DNA of 64,000 bases, from assembly GCF_026625785.1 (NCBI RefSeq), contig NZ_CP113063.1:4774001-4838000 (forward strand), written 5' to 3'. The notes beneath the pieces are model-generated. The model had not been told where the DNA came from, ran no database searches, and saw nothing but the letters and a program-made list of their open reading frames with translations. This document shows, in pieces, positions 7,849 to 15,699 of the stretch. Numbering within the stretch: position 1 is the first letter of the stretch; each line of letters starts with the position of its first letter. Both the position numbers and the translations under genes were made by a program. The DNA is from Gordonia sp. SL306. GTDB lineage: Bacteria; Actinomycetota; Actinomycetes; Mycobacteriales; Mycobacteriaceae.

Positions 7849-8673
7849 ATGGCACGAGATGAGCAGGGCGAGTTGAGGATCGGTTCGGCAGAGGGTCCGT
7901 ACGACATCGAGGCCCTCGACACCCCCGCCGAGGAGCTCGAGAACTCGCATCTCGACCTGGGATCGGTGCTGGTGCCGGTGGTCGAAGGTGGTCAGGTCAC
8001 GGTGGAGATGTCCGCCGAGCACGAGCCCGAGGCCGTCTACCTGGTCACCCCACACGGGCGGATCAGCGTCAGTGCGTTCGCCGCACCGAAATCCCCGGGC
8101 CTCTGGCGAGAGGTCGTGACCGAGCTCGCCGCCTCTCTGCGTGACGAAGGCGCGCAGGTGGCGATCGAAGACGGCCACTGGGGACGCGAGATCATCGCCA
8201 CCGTTCCCGGTGCCGCACATCGTTTCGTCGGCGTGGACGGCCCGCGATGGATGGTGCGCTGCATCGCCAGCGGGCCCGACGAGACCGCAGACGAGCTCGG
8301 CAGGCTCGCTCGCGCGGTGTTGGCCGAGTCCGTGGTGCGTCGCGGTGACGAGCCCCATCCGCCGCGGGACGCGCTGCCGATCGTGTTGCCCCCGGTCCTC
8401 GCCGAGCAGGTCGCCGCCGCGCAGCAACAGATGCTCGACGACCAGACGCCGGTCGATGAGGCGGGCACACCGGCAGGTACCGCGGACGCGTCGGTGCCCG
8501 GTGGCGCGCTGGAGCAGGTCGCCTCGGCGACGGTGATCAGTGACGAGGCCGTTCCGGCGCCGACGACAGGCGAACCCGCGCCGATCGAAGAGCCCGAGGT
8601 GGAGGACGACGAGCCGATGCCGCGCTCATCCGGGTCGGCGATGCAACGCTTCCGGCGCAACCGGCGCAGCTGA
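7849..8673 (+). CDS. DUF3710 domain protein
   Basis: A soluble protein of 274 aa equivalent to mycobacterial Rv2696c. The conserved core spans about residues 15-190, with the YDIEALDTPAEELENSHLDLG start and GPRWMVRCIASGP in the middle. The last 80 residues are Pro/Glu-rich and likely disordered, ending in a basic MQRFRRNRRS tail. Function unknown. ATG at 7849 has AGGAG 8 nt upstream. It follows dut and converges on a hydrolase gene with a hairpin covering both stop codons. Confidence 0.85.
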   Translation: MARDEQGELRIGSAEGPYDIEALDTPAEELENSHLDLGSVLVPVVEGGQVTVEMSAEHEPEAVYLVTPHGRISVSAFAAPKSPGLWREVVTELAASLRDEGAQVAIEDGHWGREIIATVPGAAHRFVGVDGPRWMVRCIASGPDETADELGRLARAVLAESVVRRGDEPHPPRDALPIVLPPVLAEQVAAAQQQMLDDQTPVDEAGTPAGTADASVPGGALEQVASATVISDEAVPAPTTGEPAPIEEPEVEDDEPMPRSSGSAMQRFRRNRRS

Positions 8674-8698
8674 ATCGGCCGACCGGCCACGTCAGCTG
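8667..8698. terminator. hairpin spanning both convergent stop codons
   Basis: CAGCTGA (8667-8673) pairs with TCAGCTG (8692-8698). An inner GGCC (8677-8680) / GGCC (8685-8688) pair lies inside. The arms include the stop codons of both convergent genes. Confidence 0.5.
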
Positions 8699-9402
8699 AT
8701 ACCGAGCCACCCTCGCGCGCAACCGAATCCGAGAACGGCAGGGTTGTTGCCCCAGTCCGCGAGGGTCACCTCTGTCAACGCGGACCTCGGTGCCGCCGCC
8801 GCCCAGTCCCGACCGACCTCACCGGGATGGACCGGGTCGTCTACGGCCGCGGTGATCGCCAGCGGCGCGGTCAGGGTGGCGATCTGCGCGAGGTCGGGGG
8901 AGTGGAACCCGGCGGCCTCGGTGAGCTGATCGGTGAGGCCGGGATGCAGCGCCCGCCATGAACGACTCAGTTCGGCCGCGAGCCAATCGGGACTCGACGC
9001 GGCCATCGCGACGATGGTCGGTTCGAGGCCGTCGGTGGCGAGCGCGCCTGCCGTCGCGCGGGCACTCCATGCGGCAGGCGCGGCCTCCGGATCGCCGGTC
9101 CAGGCCGGCAGGGCCGCCCACACCCCGGCGCACGGGGTACGCAGCGCCCAGGAGAGCGCGATCGCGGCACCGATGGACACGCCGCCGACGATGAGCGGAC
9201 CGGCGCTCTCGGCGAGCTCGTCTAGACGTCTGAGATGCCCGTCGACCAGGTTTTTCGACGGTTCGAGCGCGATCAGTGTGAGACCGATCTCATCGGCGGC
9301 GGGCCCGAAGGCGCGGTGCACGTAGTCGGCATCGGACCCGGTACCGGGCATGGCCACGATCGTTGTCGGCACCCTCCGATCCGACCTTGCTGTATCGGGC
9401 AT
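8692..9402 (-). CDS. alpha/beta-hydrolase-like protein
   Basis: A protein of 236 aa equivalent in position to Rv2695. It has a short beta strand and PGTGSDADYV near the N-terminus. A nucleophile elbow GGVSIGA puts Ser76 at the catalytic position, and AAVDDPVHPGEV toward the end could hold the Asp and His. This is the layout of a small esterase or thioesterase of the alpha/beta fold; substrate unknown. ATG at 9402 has no Shine-Dalgarno. GATGAT lies 6 nt upstream, so it may be leaderless. It converges on the DUF3710 gene. Confidence 0.7.
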   Translation of the reverse strand: MPDTARSDRRVPTTIVAMPGTGSDADYVHRAFGPAADEIGLTLIALEPSKNLVDGHLRRLDELAESAGPLIVGGVSIGAAIALSWALRTPCAGVWAALPAWTGDPEAAPAAWSARATAGALATDGLEPTIVAMAASSPDWLAAELSRSWRALHPGLTDQLTEAAGFHSPDLAQIATLTAPLAITAAVDDPVHPGEVGRDWAAAAPRSALTEVTLADWGNNPAVLGFGCARGWLGIS

Positions 9403-9519
9403 GTCATGATCATCCCCGACGTTGAACAGGGAGCAAGAAGAGGATTACGCTGGCGGGTGCGAGCAGGGCTTTTCAGCTCAGCCCACTTCGCCTCGCAACA
9501 AGTCACCCAGGAGGGTGTG

Positions 9520-9897
9520 ATGGCTACCACCGGTTATCTCAAACGGTTGACGCGCCGGTTGACCGAAGATCTCGGAGATGCCGACGCCGTACAGATCGCG
9601 GAGGAGTCGCGTGCCACGGGTGCGCAACGCGCCGCCGAGTGTTGTCGTGGCGATGAGGTCACGATGCACGGTGAGCTGCGGGCTGTGGAGACCTGTTCGC
9701 GGTCCGCGAAGGTAGGGGTGAAGGCGGAGTTCTTCGACGGTTCCGACACCGTCGTACTCAAGTGGCTGGGCCGGAACCGGATCCCCGGGATCGAACCCGG
9801 CCGGAAGCTGACCGTACGGGGTCGGCTGGCCGAACACGACGGCACCAAGGTGATCTACAACCCGTACTACGAACTCTATGGCTCAGACGACGAATGA
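9520..9897 (+). CDS. OB-fold nucleic-acid-binding domain protein
   Basis: A 125-aa protein. The second half is a single OB fold: VTMHGELRAVETCSRS, then VVLKWLGRNRIPGIEPGRKL and VRGRLAEHDGTKVIYNPYYEL. It corresponds to mycobacterial Rv2694c. Single-stranded nucleic-acid binding is suggested by fold only. The start ATG 9520 has GGAGGG close upstream; a longer in-frame extension upstream lies antisense to the hydrolase. Its end overlaps the next gene by 20 bp, which implies translational coupling. Confidence 0.82.
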   Translation: MATTGYLKRLTRRLTEDLGDADAVQIAEESRATGAQRAAECCRGDEVTMHGELRAVETCSRSAKVGVKAEFFDGSDTVVLKWLGRNRIPGIEPGRKLTVRGRLAEHDGTKVIYNPYYELYGSDDE

Positions 9898-10648
9898 TCC
9901 GTCGGCCGGTGGCCCTGCCGACGACGCAGTCGGTGCCCACAGCCGACCGGACCGTCTCGACGAACCCACCGACGATGACCCAACGCCCGCACCGACGATT
10001 CTCGAGCAGATGGGCGGGGTCTCCGGCCTGATCTACTCGACGGTGCCGATCGTGGTCTTCGTCCCCGTCAATGCGGTGTGGGGCCTCACGGCCGCGATGA
10101 TCGCGGCCCTCGCCGTCGCCATCGCGATCTTCTGTGTGCGCCTCGTCCGCCGCGAGCCCCTCAACCCGGCCATCTCGGGTCTGATCGGTGTCGCGATCTG
10201 CGTGTTCATCGCGCACAGGGTCGGAGACGCCAAGGGCTACTTCCTTTTCGGCATCTGGACAACCCTCGCGTACGCCGTGGTCTTCGTGGCGTCGATCGTG
10301 GTCCGATGGCCGTTGGTCGGCGTCGCGTGGAACCTCATCAGCGGCGAGGGCATGGCGTGGCGAAAGCATCGAAAGACCTTGCTCGCCTACGACATCGCCA
10401 CCGCGTTCTGGGCACTGGTGTTCCTCGCCCGATACCTGACCCAGTCCGAACTCTATGACCACGGCAGCACCGGATGGCTCGCCGTCGCGCGCATCTCCAT
10501 GGGCTGGCCGTTGACCGCACTCGCGGTGCTGGCAACCGTTCTGCTGGTCCGGCGCGCGACGCGGGAAGAGGATCGCATGGAGATCTCCGACGATGCCGCC
10601 GGACCGGATCGCGATGGCGCGGAGATCACGGACAACCCACCGCGCTGA
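9878..10648 (+). CDS. DUF3159 family membrane protein
   Basis: A protein of 256 aa equivalent to Rv2693c. It has an acidic N-terminal tail (about 40 residues), then ILEQMGGVSGLIYSTVPIVV. About five further hydrophobic helices follow, with the GYFLFGIWTTLAYAVVFVAS and VGVAWNLISGEGMAWR segments between them. This is the DUF3159 pattern; function unknown. It starts inside the OB-fold gene (20-bp overlap, ATG 9878), so the two are coupled. The short polar C-tail is acidic. Confidence 0.85.
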   Translation: MAQTTNDPSAGGPADDAVGAHSRPDRLDEPTDDDPTPAPTILEQMGGVSGLIYSTVPIVVFVPVNAVWGLTAAMIAALAVAIAIFCVRLVRREPLNPAISGLIGVAICVFIAHRVGDAKGYFLFGIWTTLAYAVVFVASIVVRWPLVGVAWNLISGEGMAWRKHRKTLLAYDIATAFWALVFLARYLTQSELYDHGSTGWLAVARISMGWPLTALAVLATVLLVRRATREEDRMEISDDAAGPDRDGAEITDNPPR

Positions 10649-10693
10649 ACCGCCGCGCTGCTGACGTCCTGCCCACCATCGCGGTTCGGCGGC

Positions 10694-11353
10694 TCAGTGG
10701 ATCTGCATCGCCTCGTGCAGTGCGGGCTCGGCTTCGGCGGGCGCGATGAACACCAGCTCGTCGCCGCCCTCGATGGCGTCGTCGCTCTGCGGCACGATCA
10801 CCCGGCCGCCGCGCAGGATGGTGACGAGTGCAACATCCCGGGGGAGCTCGAGCTTGCGTACCGGCTTGCCGGCCAGCGGGGTGTTCGGAGGCAGGGTGAG
10901 CTCGACGAGGTTGGCCTGCCCCTGACGGAACGTCATCAGGCGGACCAGATCGCCGACCGAGACCGCCTCTTCGACCAGGGATGCGAGGATGCGTGGCGTC
11001 GAGACCGCGACGTCGACGCCCCAGTCGTCGTCGAAGAGCCATTCGTTGCGCGGATCGTTGACCCGCGCCACCACCCGGTTGACCGCGAATTCGGTTTTCG
11101 CGAGCAGGCTCACGACGAGATTGGCCTTGTCGTCACCTGTTGCCGCGACCATCACGTCGAACGTCTGCAGTGACGCCTGCTCGAGATTGCTGAGCTCGCA
11201 GGCGTCTGCCTGCACCCACGTCGCCTCCCGCACCGACTCACGGTCGATGTGGGAAGGGTTGCGCTCGAAGAGGGTGACCTCGTGGGAATTGAGCAGGAGC
11301 TCACGGGCGATCGAGCGCCCGACTGCGCCGGCACCGGCGATGGCGACCTTCAT
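10694..11353 (-). CDS. ceoC: RCK/TrkA-type potassium uptake regulator CeoC
   Basis: A 219-aa cytosolic regulator. The Rossmann RCK_N domain starts MKVAIAGAGAVGRSIARELL and holds NAD(H) or nucleotide. RCK_C follows from about residue 135, with LTLPPNTPLAGKPVRKLELP. Such subunits gate Trk/Ktr-type potassium transporters. The start is ATG 11353 with a GAGAGAA box upstream; a 21-residue in-frame extension looks non-coding. It lies 19 bp after ceoB, in one operon. A KimA-like potassium transporter is divergent from the pair. Confidence 0.9.
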   Translation of the reverse strand: MKVAIAGAGAVGRSIARELLLNSHEVTLFERNPSHIDRESVREATWVQADACELSNLEQASLQTFDVMVAATGDDKANLVVSLLAKTEFAVNRVVARVNDPRNEWLFDDDWGVDVAVSTPRILASLVEEAVSVGDLVRLMTFRQGQANLVELTLPPNTPLAGKPVRKLELPRDVALVTILRGGRVIVPQSDDAIEGGDELVFIAPAEAEPALHEAMQIH

Positions 11354-11372
11354 CGTGTGTTCTCTCTCACCC

Positions 11373-12044
11373 TCAGTCAGATGTGGTGTACGGGGACCGT
11401 GCGGTTGCGCGGGCATTGACGAGATTGTCGATCAGTGTGGCTGCGTAGATGACATCTTCTTGTTGGAGAACGGTTTTCATATCCGGGAGAATCGGGCGGC
11501 CGAGTCGGGTGAGGAAGGCGATCCGGGCGCCGGTCTCCTCCTGGAACTTCCCGACGGTCACGCCGATCCACGTCTCGTCGATGTCGAGCTGGGCGATGGC
11601 CAGCGACCCCGACGGATCTCGCCACGCAGTGGTCGTCGAGGTCTCCCCGAGAGCCGAGACGAAGCGTTCGGTCGTCCACGGCACGGTCGCGACGGTCGGG
11701 ATGCCCAGTCGTTCGTAGACCTCGGCGCGCTTGGCGTCGTAAATGCGTGCCACGACCCTTTCCACGCCGAATGTCTCGCGGGCGACACGTGCCGCGATGA
11801 TGTTGGAGTTGTCGCCCGAGGAGACTGCGGCAAATGCGTCTGCGGTCTCGATCCCGGCCCTTGTCAGGACATCCCGGTCGAATCCGACGCCGATCACGGT
11901 GGTGCCGCGAAAATCAGGGCCGAGCCGGACGAAGGCCGAATGGTCGCGATCGATGACCGCCACGGTGTGGCCGCGCTTCTGCATCGCCATCGCCAGCGAC
12001 GACCCAACGCGCCCGCACCCCATGATGACTACCTGCACGTCCAT
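11373..12044 (-). CDS. ceoB: RCK/TrkA-type potassium uptake regulator CeoB
   Basis: A 223-aa RCK protein. RCK_N begins MDVQVVIMGCGRVGSSLAMAM with the GxGxxG nucleotide motif and acidic IDRD at the end of the second strand. RCK_C starts near residue 140 (LAIAQLDIDETWIGVTVGKF). ATG 12044 has GGAGAGG immediately upstream. It is the first gene of ceoB-ceoC. In mycobacteria the same pair sits next to the Rv2690c transporter. The two RCK proteins may form a hetero-complex, which is inferred from pairing. Confidence 0.9.
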   Translation of the reverse strand: MDVQVVIMGCGRVGSSLAMAMQKRGHTVAVIDRDHSAFVRLGPDFRGTTVIGVGFDRDVLTRAGIETADAFAAVSSGDNSNIIAARVARETFGVERVVARIYDAKRAEVYERLGIPTVATVPWTTERFVSALGETSTTTAWRDPSGSLAIAQLDIDETWIGVTVGKFQEETGARIAFLTRLGRPILPDMKTVLQQEDVIYAATLIDNLVNARATARSPYTTSD

Positions 12045-12174
12045 CCTCTCCACGGCCCTTGTGCCCGAGTCGGTGCCCGGCGCGATACGCGCTGGACGCA
12101 TCGAACCTACCCGCACGGGGTGGACCCCCGTGCCGGACCTTCGGCCCCTTGTGGCCTTTGTCTACTACACGCTC

Positions 12175-12180
12175 TAGTGT
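12175..12180 (+). promoter_or_regulatory. -10 box of KimA-like gene, leaderless
   Basis: TAGTGT ends 6 nt before the GTG at 12187. There is no Shine-Dalgarno between them, so the transcript probably begins at the start codon. Confidence 0.5.
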
Positions 12181-12186
12181 TGCCTG

Positions 12187-14200
12187 GTGTCCACCGTGTC
12201 CAAGGTGTCCGTGGCGACAAAACGTCTGCTGCTCGGCCGCCCGTTCCGTAGCGACAAACTGGGTCACACCCTGTTGCCCAAGCGCATCGCGCTTCCCGTG
12301 TTCGCCTCCGACGCGATGTCGTCGGTGGCATACGCGCCGCAGGAGATCTTCCTCGTCCTGTCCGTCGCGGGCCTGAGCGCGCTGGCCTTCACCCCCGTGG
12401 GTCGCCCTGGCCGTGGCCGTGGTGATGGTCGTCGTCGTGGCGAGCTATCGGCAGAACGTCCACGCGTATCCCTCCGGCGGCGGCGACTACGAGGTGGCGA
12501 CGGTCAACCTCGGTCCCAATGCGGGTCTGACGGTCGGCAGTGCGCTGCTGGTCGACTACGTCCTCACGGTCGCGGTGTCGATCTCGTCGGCAGCGGAGAA
12601 CATCGGCTCGGCGATCCCCTTCGTGTCTCAGCATCGAGTGTGGTTCTGCGTGGCCGCAATCGTCCTGATGGCCGCCGTGAACCTACGCGGTATCAAGGAG
12701 TCGGGCTCGGTGCTCGCCATCCCGACCTATGCGTTCATCATCGGTGTTCTCGTCATGCTCATCTGGGGATTCACCGAGCTGTACATCCTGGACGAGCCGG
12801 TCCGGTCAGAGGCCGCGGATTTCGGGATCCGTCCCGAGCAAGATCACCTCGCCGGGATCGCCTTCGTCTTCCTGATCGCGCGGGCGTTCTCGTCGGGTTG
12901 TGCGGCGCTCACCGGTGTCGAGGCCATCAGCAACGGGGTGCCTGCCTTCCGCAAGCCGAAGTCCCGCAACGCGGCGACGACACTGTTCCTGCTCGGCGCG
13001 TTCTCCATCACCTTGCTGCTCGGTATCGTCCTGCTCGCACAGCGCATCGGTGCGAAATATGTGATGAACCCGGCCACCGACCTGATCGGCGCACCCGAGG
13101 GGTACCAGCAGAAGGCGATGATCGCCCAGCTCGCCCATGCCGTCTTCCATTCGTTCACGCCCGGCTTCTATTTCGTCGCGACGGCGACCGCCCTCATCCT
13201 GCTGCTGGCCGCGAACACCGCGTTCAACGGCTTCCCGGTGCTCGGCTCGGTGCTCGCGCAGGACCGCTTCCTGCCCCGGCAGCTGCACACCCGCGGAGAT
13301 CGCCTCGCGTTCAGCAACGGCATCCTGTTCCTTGCCCTGGCGGCCATCATCTTCGTGGTGGCCTTCGGGGCCCAGGTCACCTCGCTGATCCAGCTCTACA
13401 TCGTCGGCGTGTTCGTGTCGTTCACCCTCAGCCAGACCGGCATGGTGCGGCATTGGACGCGTCATCTGCGCACCGAGACCGACCCGCGGGCCCGGCGGCG
13501 GATGATGCAGTCGCGGGTGATCAACTCGATCGGCCTGGTCATGACGGCCACCGTCCTGGTGGTGGTGCTGATCACGAAATTCCGTGCCGGCGCGTGGATC
13601 GCGATCCTGGCGATGGTGGCCATCTTCGTGATCATGAAGCTCATCCACCGGCACTATGCGACCGTGCAACACGAACTCGAACTCGAGGAAGACGAACCGG
13701 TGCTGCCCAGCCGGACACACTCGATCGTCCTGGTGTCGACACTGCACCTGGCCACGAAACGCGCGGTCCTCTACGCCCGCGCCACCCGACCGGACGCCCT
13801 CGAGGCGATCACGGTGAACGTCGACGACCGCGACACCCGCAAGCTGGTGTCGCAGTGGGAGGCGAGCAACATCACCGTGCCGCTCAAGGTGATCGCCTCC
13901 CCATATCGTGAGATCACGCGTCCGGTCATCGAATACGTCCGGCGGGTCCGGCGCGAATCGCCCCGGGACGTCATCACCGTGTTCATCCCCGAGTACGTGG
14001 TGGGGCACTGGTGGGAGCAGATCCTCCACAATCAATCGGCCCTGCGTCTCAAGGGACGTCTGCTCTTCGAGCCCGGGGTGATGGTGACATCCGTTCCGTG
14101 GCAGCTGACGTCGTCGGATCGCCTGAAGAATCGCGATCTCGCGTACTCGGCTCCCGGCGACACCCGTCGTGCCCTCGGCGGCGACTCGGATCAACCGTGA
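12187..14200 (+). pseudogene. KimA-like potassium transporter (APC superfamily), single-base frameshift
   Basis: The coding sequence is in two frames. Frame one runs from GTG 12187 (MSTVSKVSVATKRLLLGRPF) through VFASDAMSSVAYAPQEIF to LAFTP. Frame two continues directly from there (AVVMVVVVASYRQNVHAYPS) to the stop at 14200. The break is the run CCCCC at 12392-12396; four Cs would restore FTPWVALAVAVV in one frame, giving about 670 aa. Both parts match the KimA/YdaO type: GGGDYEVATVNLGPNAG, GCAALTGVEAISNGVPAF, LAANTAFNGFPVLGSVLAQD and a cytosolic end with WWEQILHNQSALRLKGRL. KimA imports potassium, and two RCK potassium regulators are divergent neighbours. Either the gene is broken or one base is a sequencing error. 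Confidence 0.8.
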
Positions 14201-15534
14201 ACGAATCCATCGGCGGCGCAGATGGCGTGGGTGCCGAACTGATCGTGCGGCCCGACCGCCCGGCCAACGGCGGTGAGTCCGTCGGCCGCGTGGACGGGCG
14301 CGTCGTGTTCGTTCGTGGCGCCATCCCCGGCGAGGAGGTCCGCGTGCGGATCACCGACGACCGGCGGGAGAGTTTCCTGCGCGGTGAGGTGATCGAGGTC
14401 CTGGAACCGTCGATGCACCGGATCGATCACCTCTGTGACGCCGCCCACCACGGAGCCGGTTGTTGCGACCTCGGTTTCGTCGACCTCGCGCACGCCCGGG
14501 ATCTGAAAGAACAGGTCGTCCTCGACGCGCTCGACCGGATCGGCGGGTTCTCGGCGGCCGATCTCGACGGCGTCGGCGCGGGTGAGGTCGTCTCGCTCGG
14601 GGACGACGGCACCCACTGGCGAGTCCGCACCCGACTCGGTGTCGACGCCGCCGGTCGCGCCGGGATGCATGCGTTTCACGGTTCGTCGATCGTCACCGAC
14701 CATCCTTGTGTCGCACCGGAATCCGGGATGGTCGACGGACTCGACGGGTACACCTTCACGCCGGGTGCCGATGTCGCCGTGGTCGCCGACATGGCAGGCA
14801 GGCGCCACATCACCGAGATCGCTCCACCGCGGGTGCGCACCCGCGGGCGTCGTCCCGGTGCCCGAGGGCGCACGCAATCTGCACGCCGGGGCCGCGAGGC
14901 CCCCCGCGCCCACCGGGTGGTCGACGGTGAACCGGTCGCCGCCCATCGCGTCGGAGACCGGATCTGGCAGATCCCCGTCACCGCGTTCTGGCAGGCTCAC
15001 CGGGCGGCGCCGTCGGCGTATGCGCAGACCGTGATCGACCTGCTCGCCGACGCGGAACTCCCGGCCGGGCCCGACCCGCTCGTCGCGTGGGACCTCTACG
15101 GCGGTGCCGGTGTCTTCGCGGCGGCGATGCTCGACGCCCGGATCGATGTGCTCGACGCGCTCGGTGCCGTGCACGTGGTCGAGTCCGATCCGGCCGCCCT
15201 GTCCGCCGCCGAGCAGACGTTCGCCGACGACGACCGCGTGGTCCTGCATCGCGGCGAGGTGGCAGGCGTGGCGGCCGATCTGCCTTCGCCAGACGTGGTG
15301 GTCCTGGATCCGCCGCGCACCGGCGCCGGGTCTGCGGTGATCGACGTCGTCGCCGATGCCGACCCGGCCGTGATCGTCCACGTGGGCTGCGATGTGGGCC
15401 GCTTCGCCCGTGATCTGGCGCTCTTCGCCGAACACGGGTATCGGCCTCGGGCGATCCGCTCGTTCGATGCTTTTCCGCTGACACATCATGTGGAGGCCAT
15501 CGCCTGTCTGGTGCCTGCGCATCGCGGGGTGTGA
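14197..15534 (+). CDS. TrmA/RlmD-family class I SAM-dependent RNA uridine methyltransferase
   Basis: A 445-aa enzyme that likely makes 5-methyluridine in rRNA or tRNA. An N-terminal TRAM-like RNA-binding domain (residues ~10-75) precedes the catalytic domain. The AdoMet site is AWDLYGGAGVFAAAM, then VVVLDPPRTGAGS. Next is HVGCDVGRFARDL, whose Cys is the expected nucleophile. A short Arg-rich insert (~residues 215-250) is unusual. GTG 14197 overlaps the transporter stop as GTGA, so translation is coupled. Equivalent to Rv2689c. Which uridine it modifies cannot be told. Confidence 0.85.
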   Translation: MNESIGGADGVGAELIVRPDRPANGGESVGRVDGRVVFVRGAIPGEEVRVRITDDRRESFLRGEVIEVLEPSMHRIDHLCDAAHHGAGCCDLGFVDLAHARDLKEQVVLDALDRIGGFSAADLDGVGAGEVVSLGDDGTHWRVRTRLGVDAAGRAGMHAFHGSSIVTDHPCVAPESGMVDGLDGYTFTPGADVAVVADMAGRRHITEIAPPRVRTRGRRPGARGRTQSARRGREAPRAHRVVDGEPVAAHRVGDRIWQIPVTAFWQAHRAAPSAYAQTVIDLLADAELPAGPDPLVAWDLYGGAGVFAAAMLDARIDVLDALGAVHVVESDPAALSAAEQTFADDDRVVLHRGEVAGVAADLPSPDVVVLDPPRTGAGSAVIDVVADADPAVIVHVGCDVGRFARDLALFAEHGYRPRAIRSFDAFPLTHHVEAIACLVPAHRGV

Positions 15535-15699
15535 CGGAGTCGTCGTCGGGGCGCCGCCTTGCGGGGCGAGGAGCCGATGGTCGGGTCCGTAGACTGTTGA
15601 GAACATGACCGTGTGTGCCGTATGGGCCCGGTATGCCGATCGCGCCGACAGCCCCGGTGCGCTCACGAACCGGACCGTGGAATTGTGATGGAGGATTCG

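Noticed and set aside
12045..12186. c-di-AMP (ydaO-type) riboswitch before the KimA-like gene
   Set aside because: The -10 box lies 6 nt before the start codon, leaving no transcribed leader for a riboswitch.
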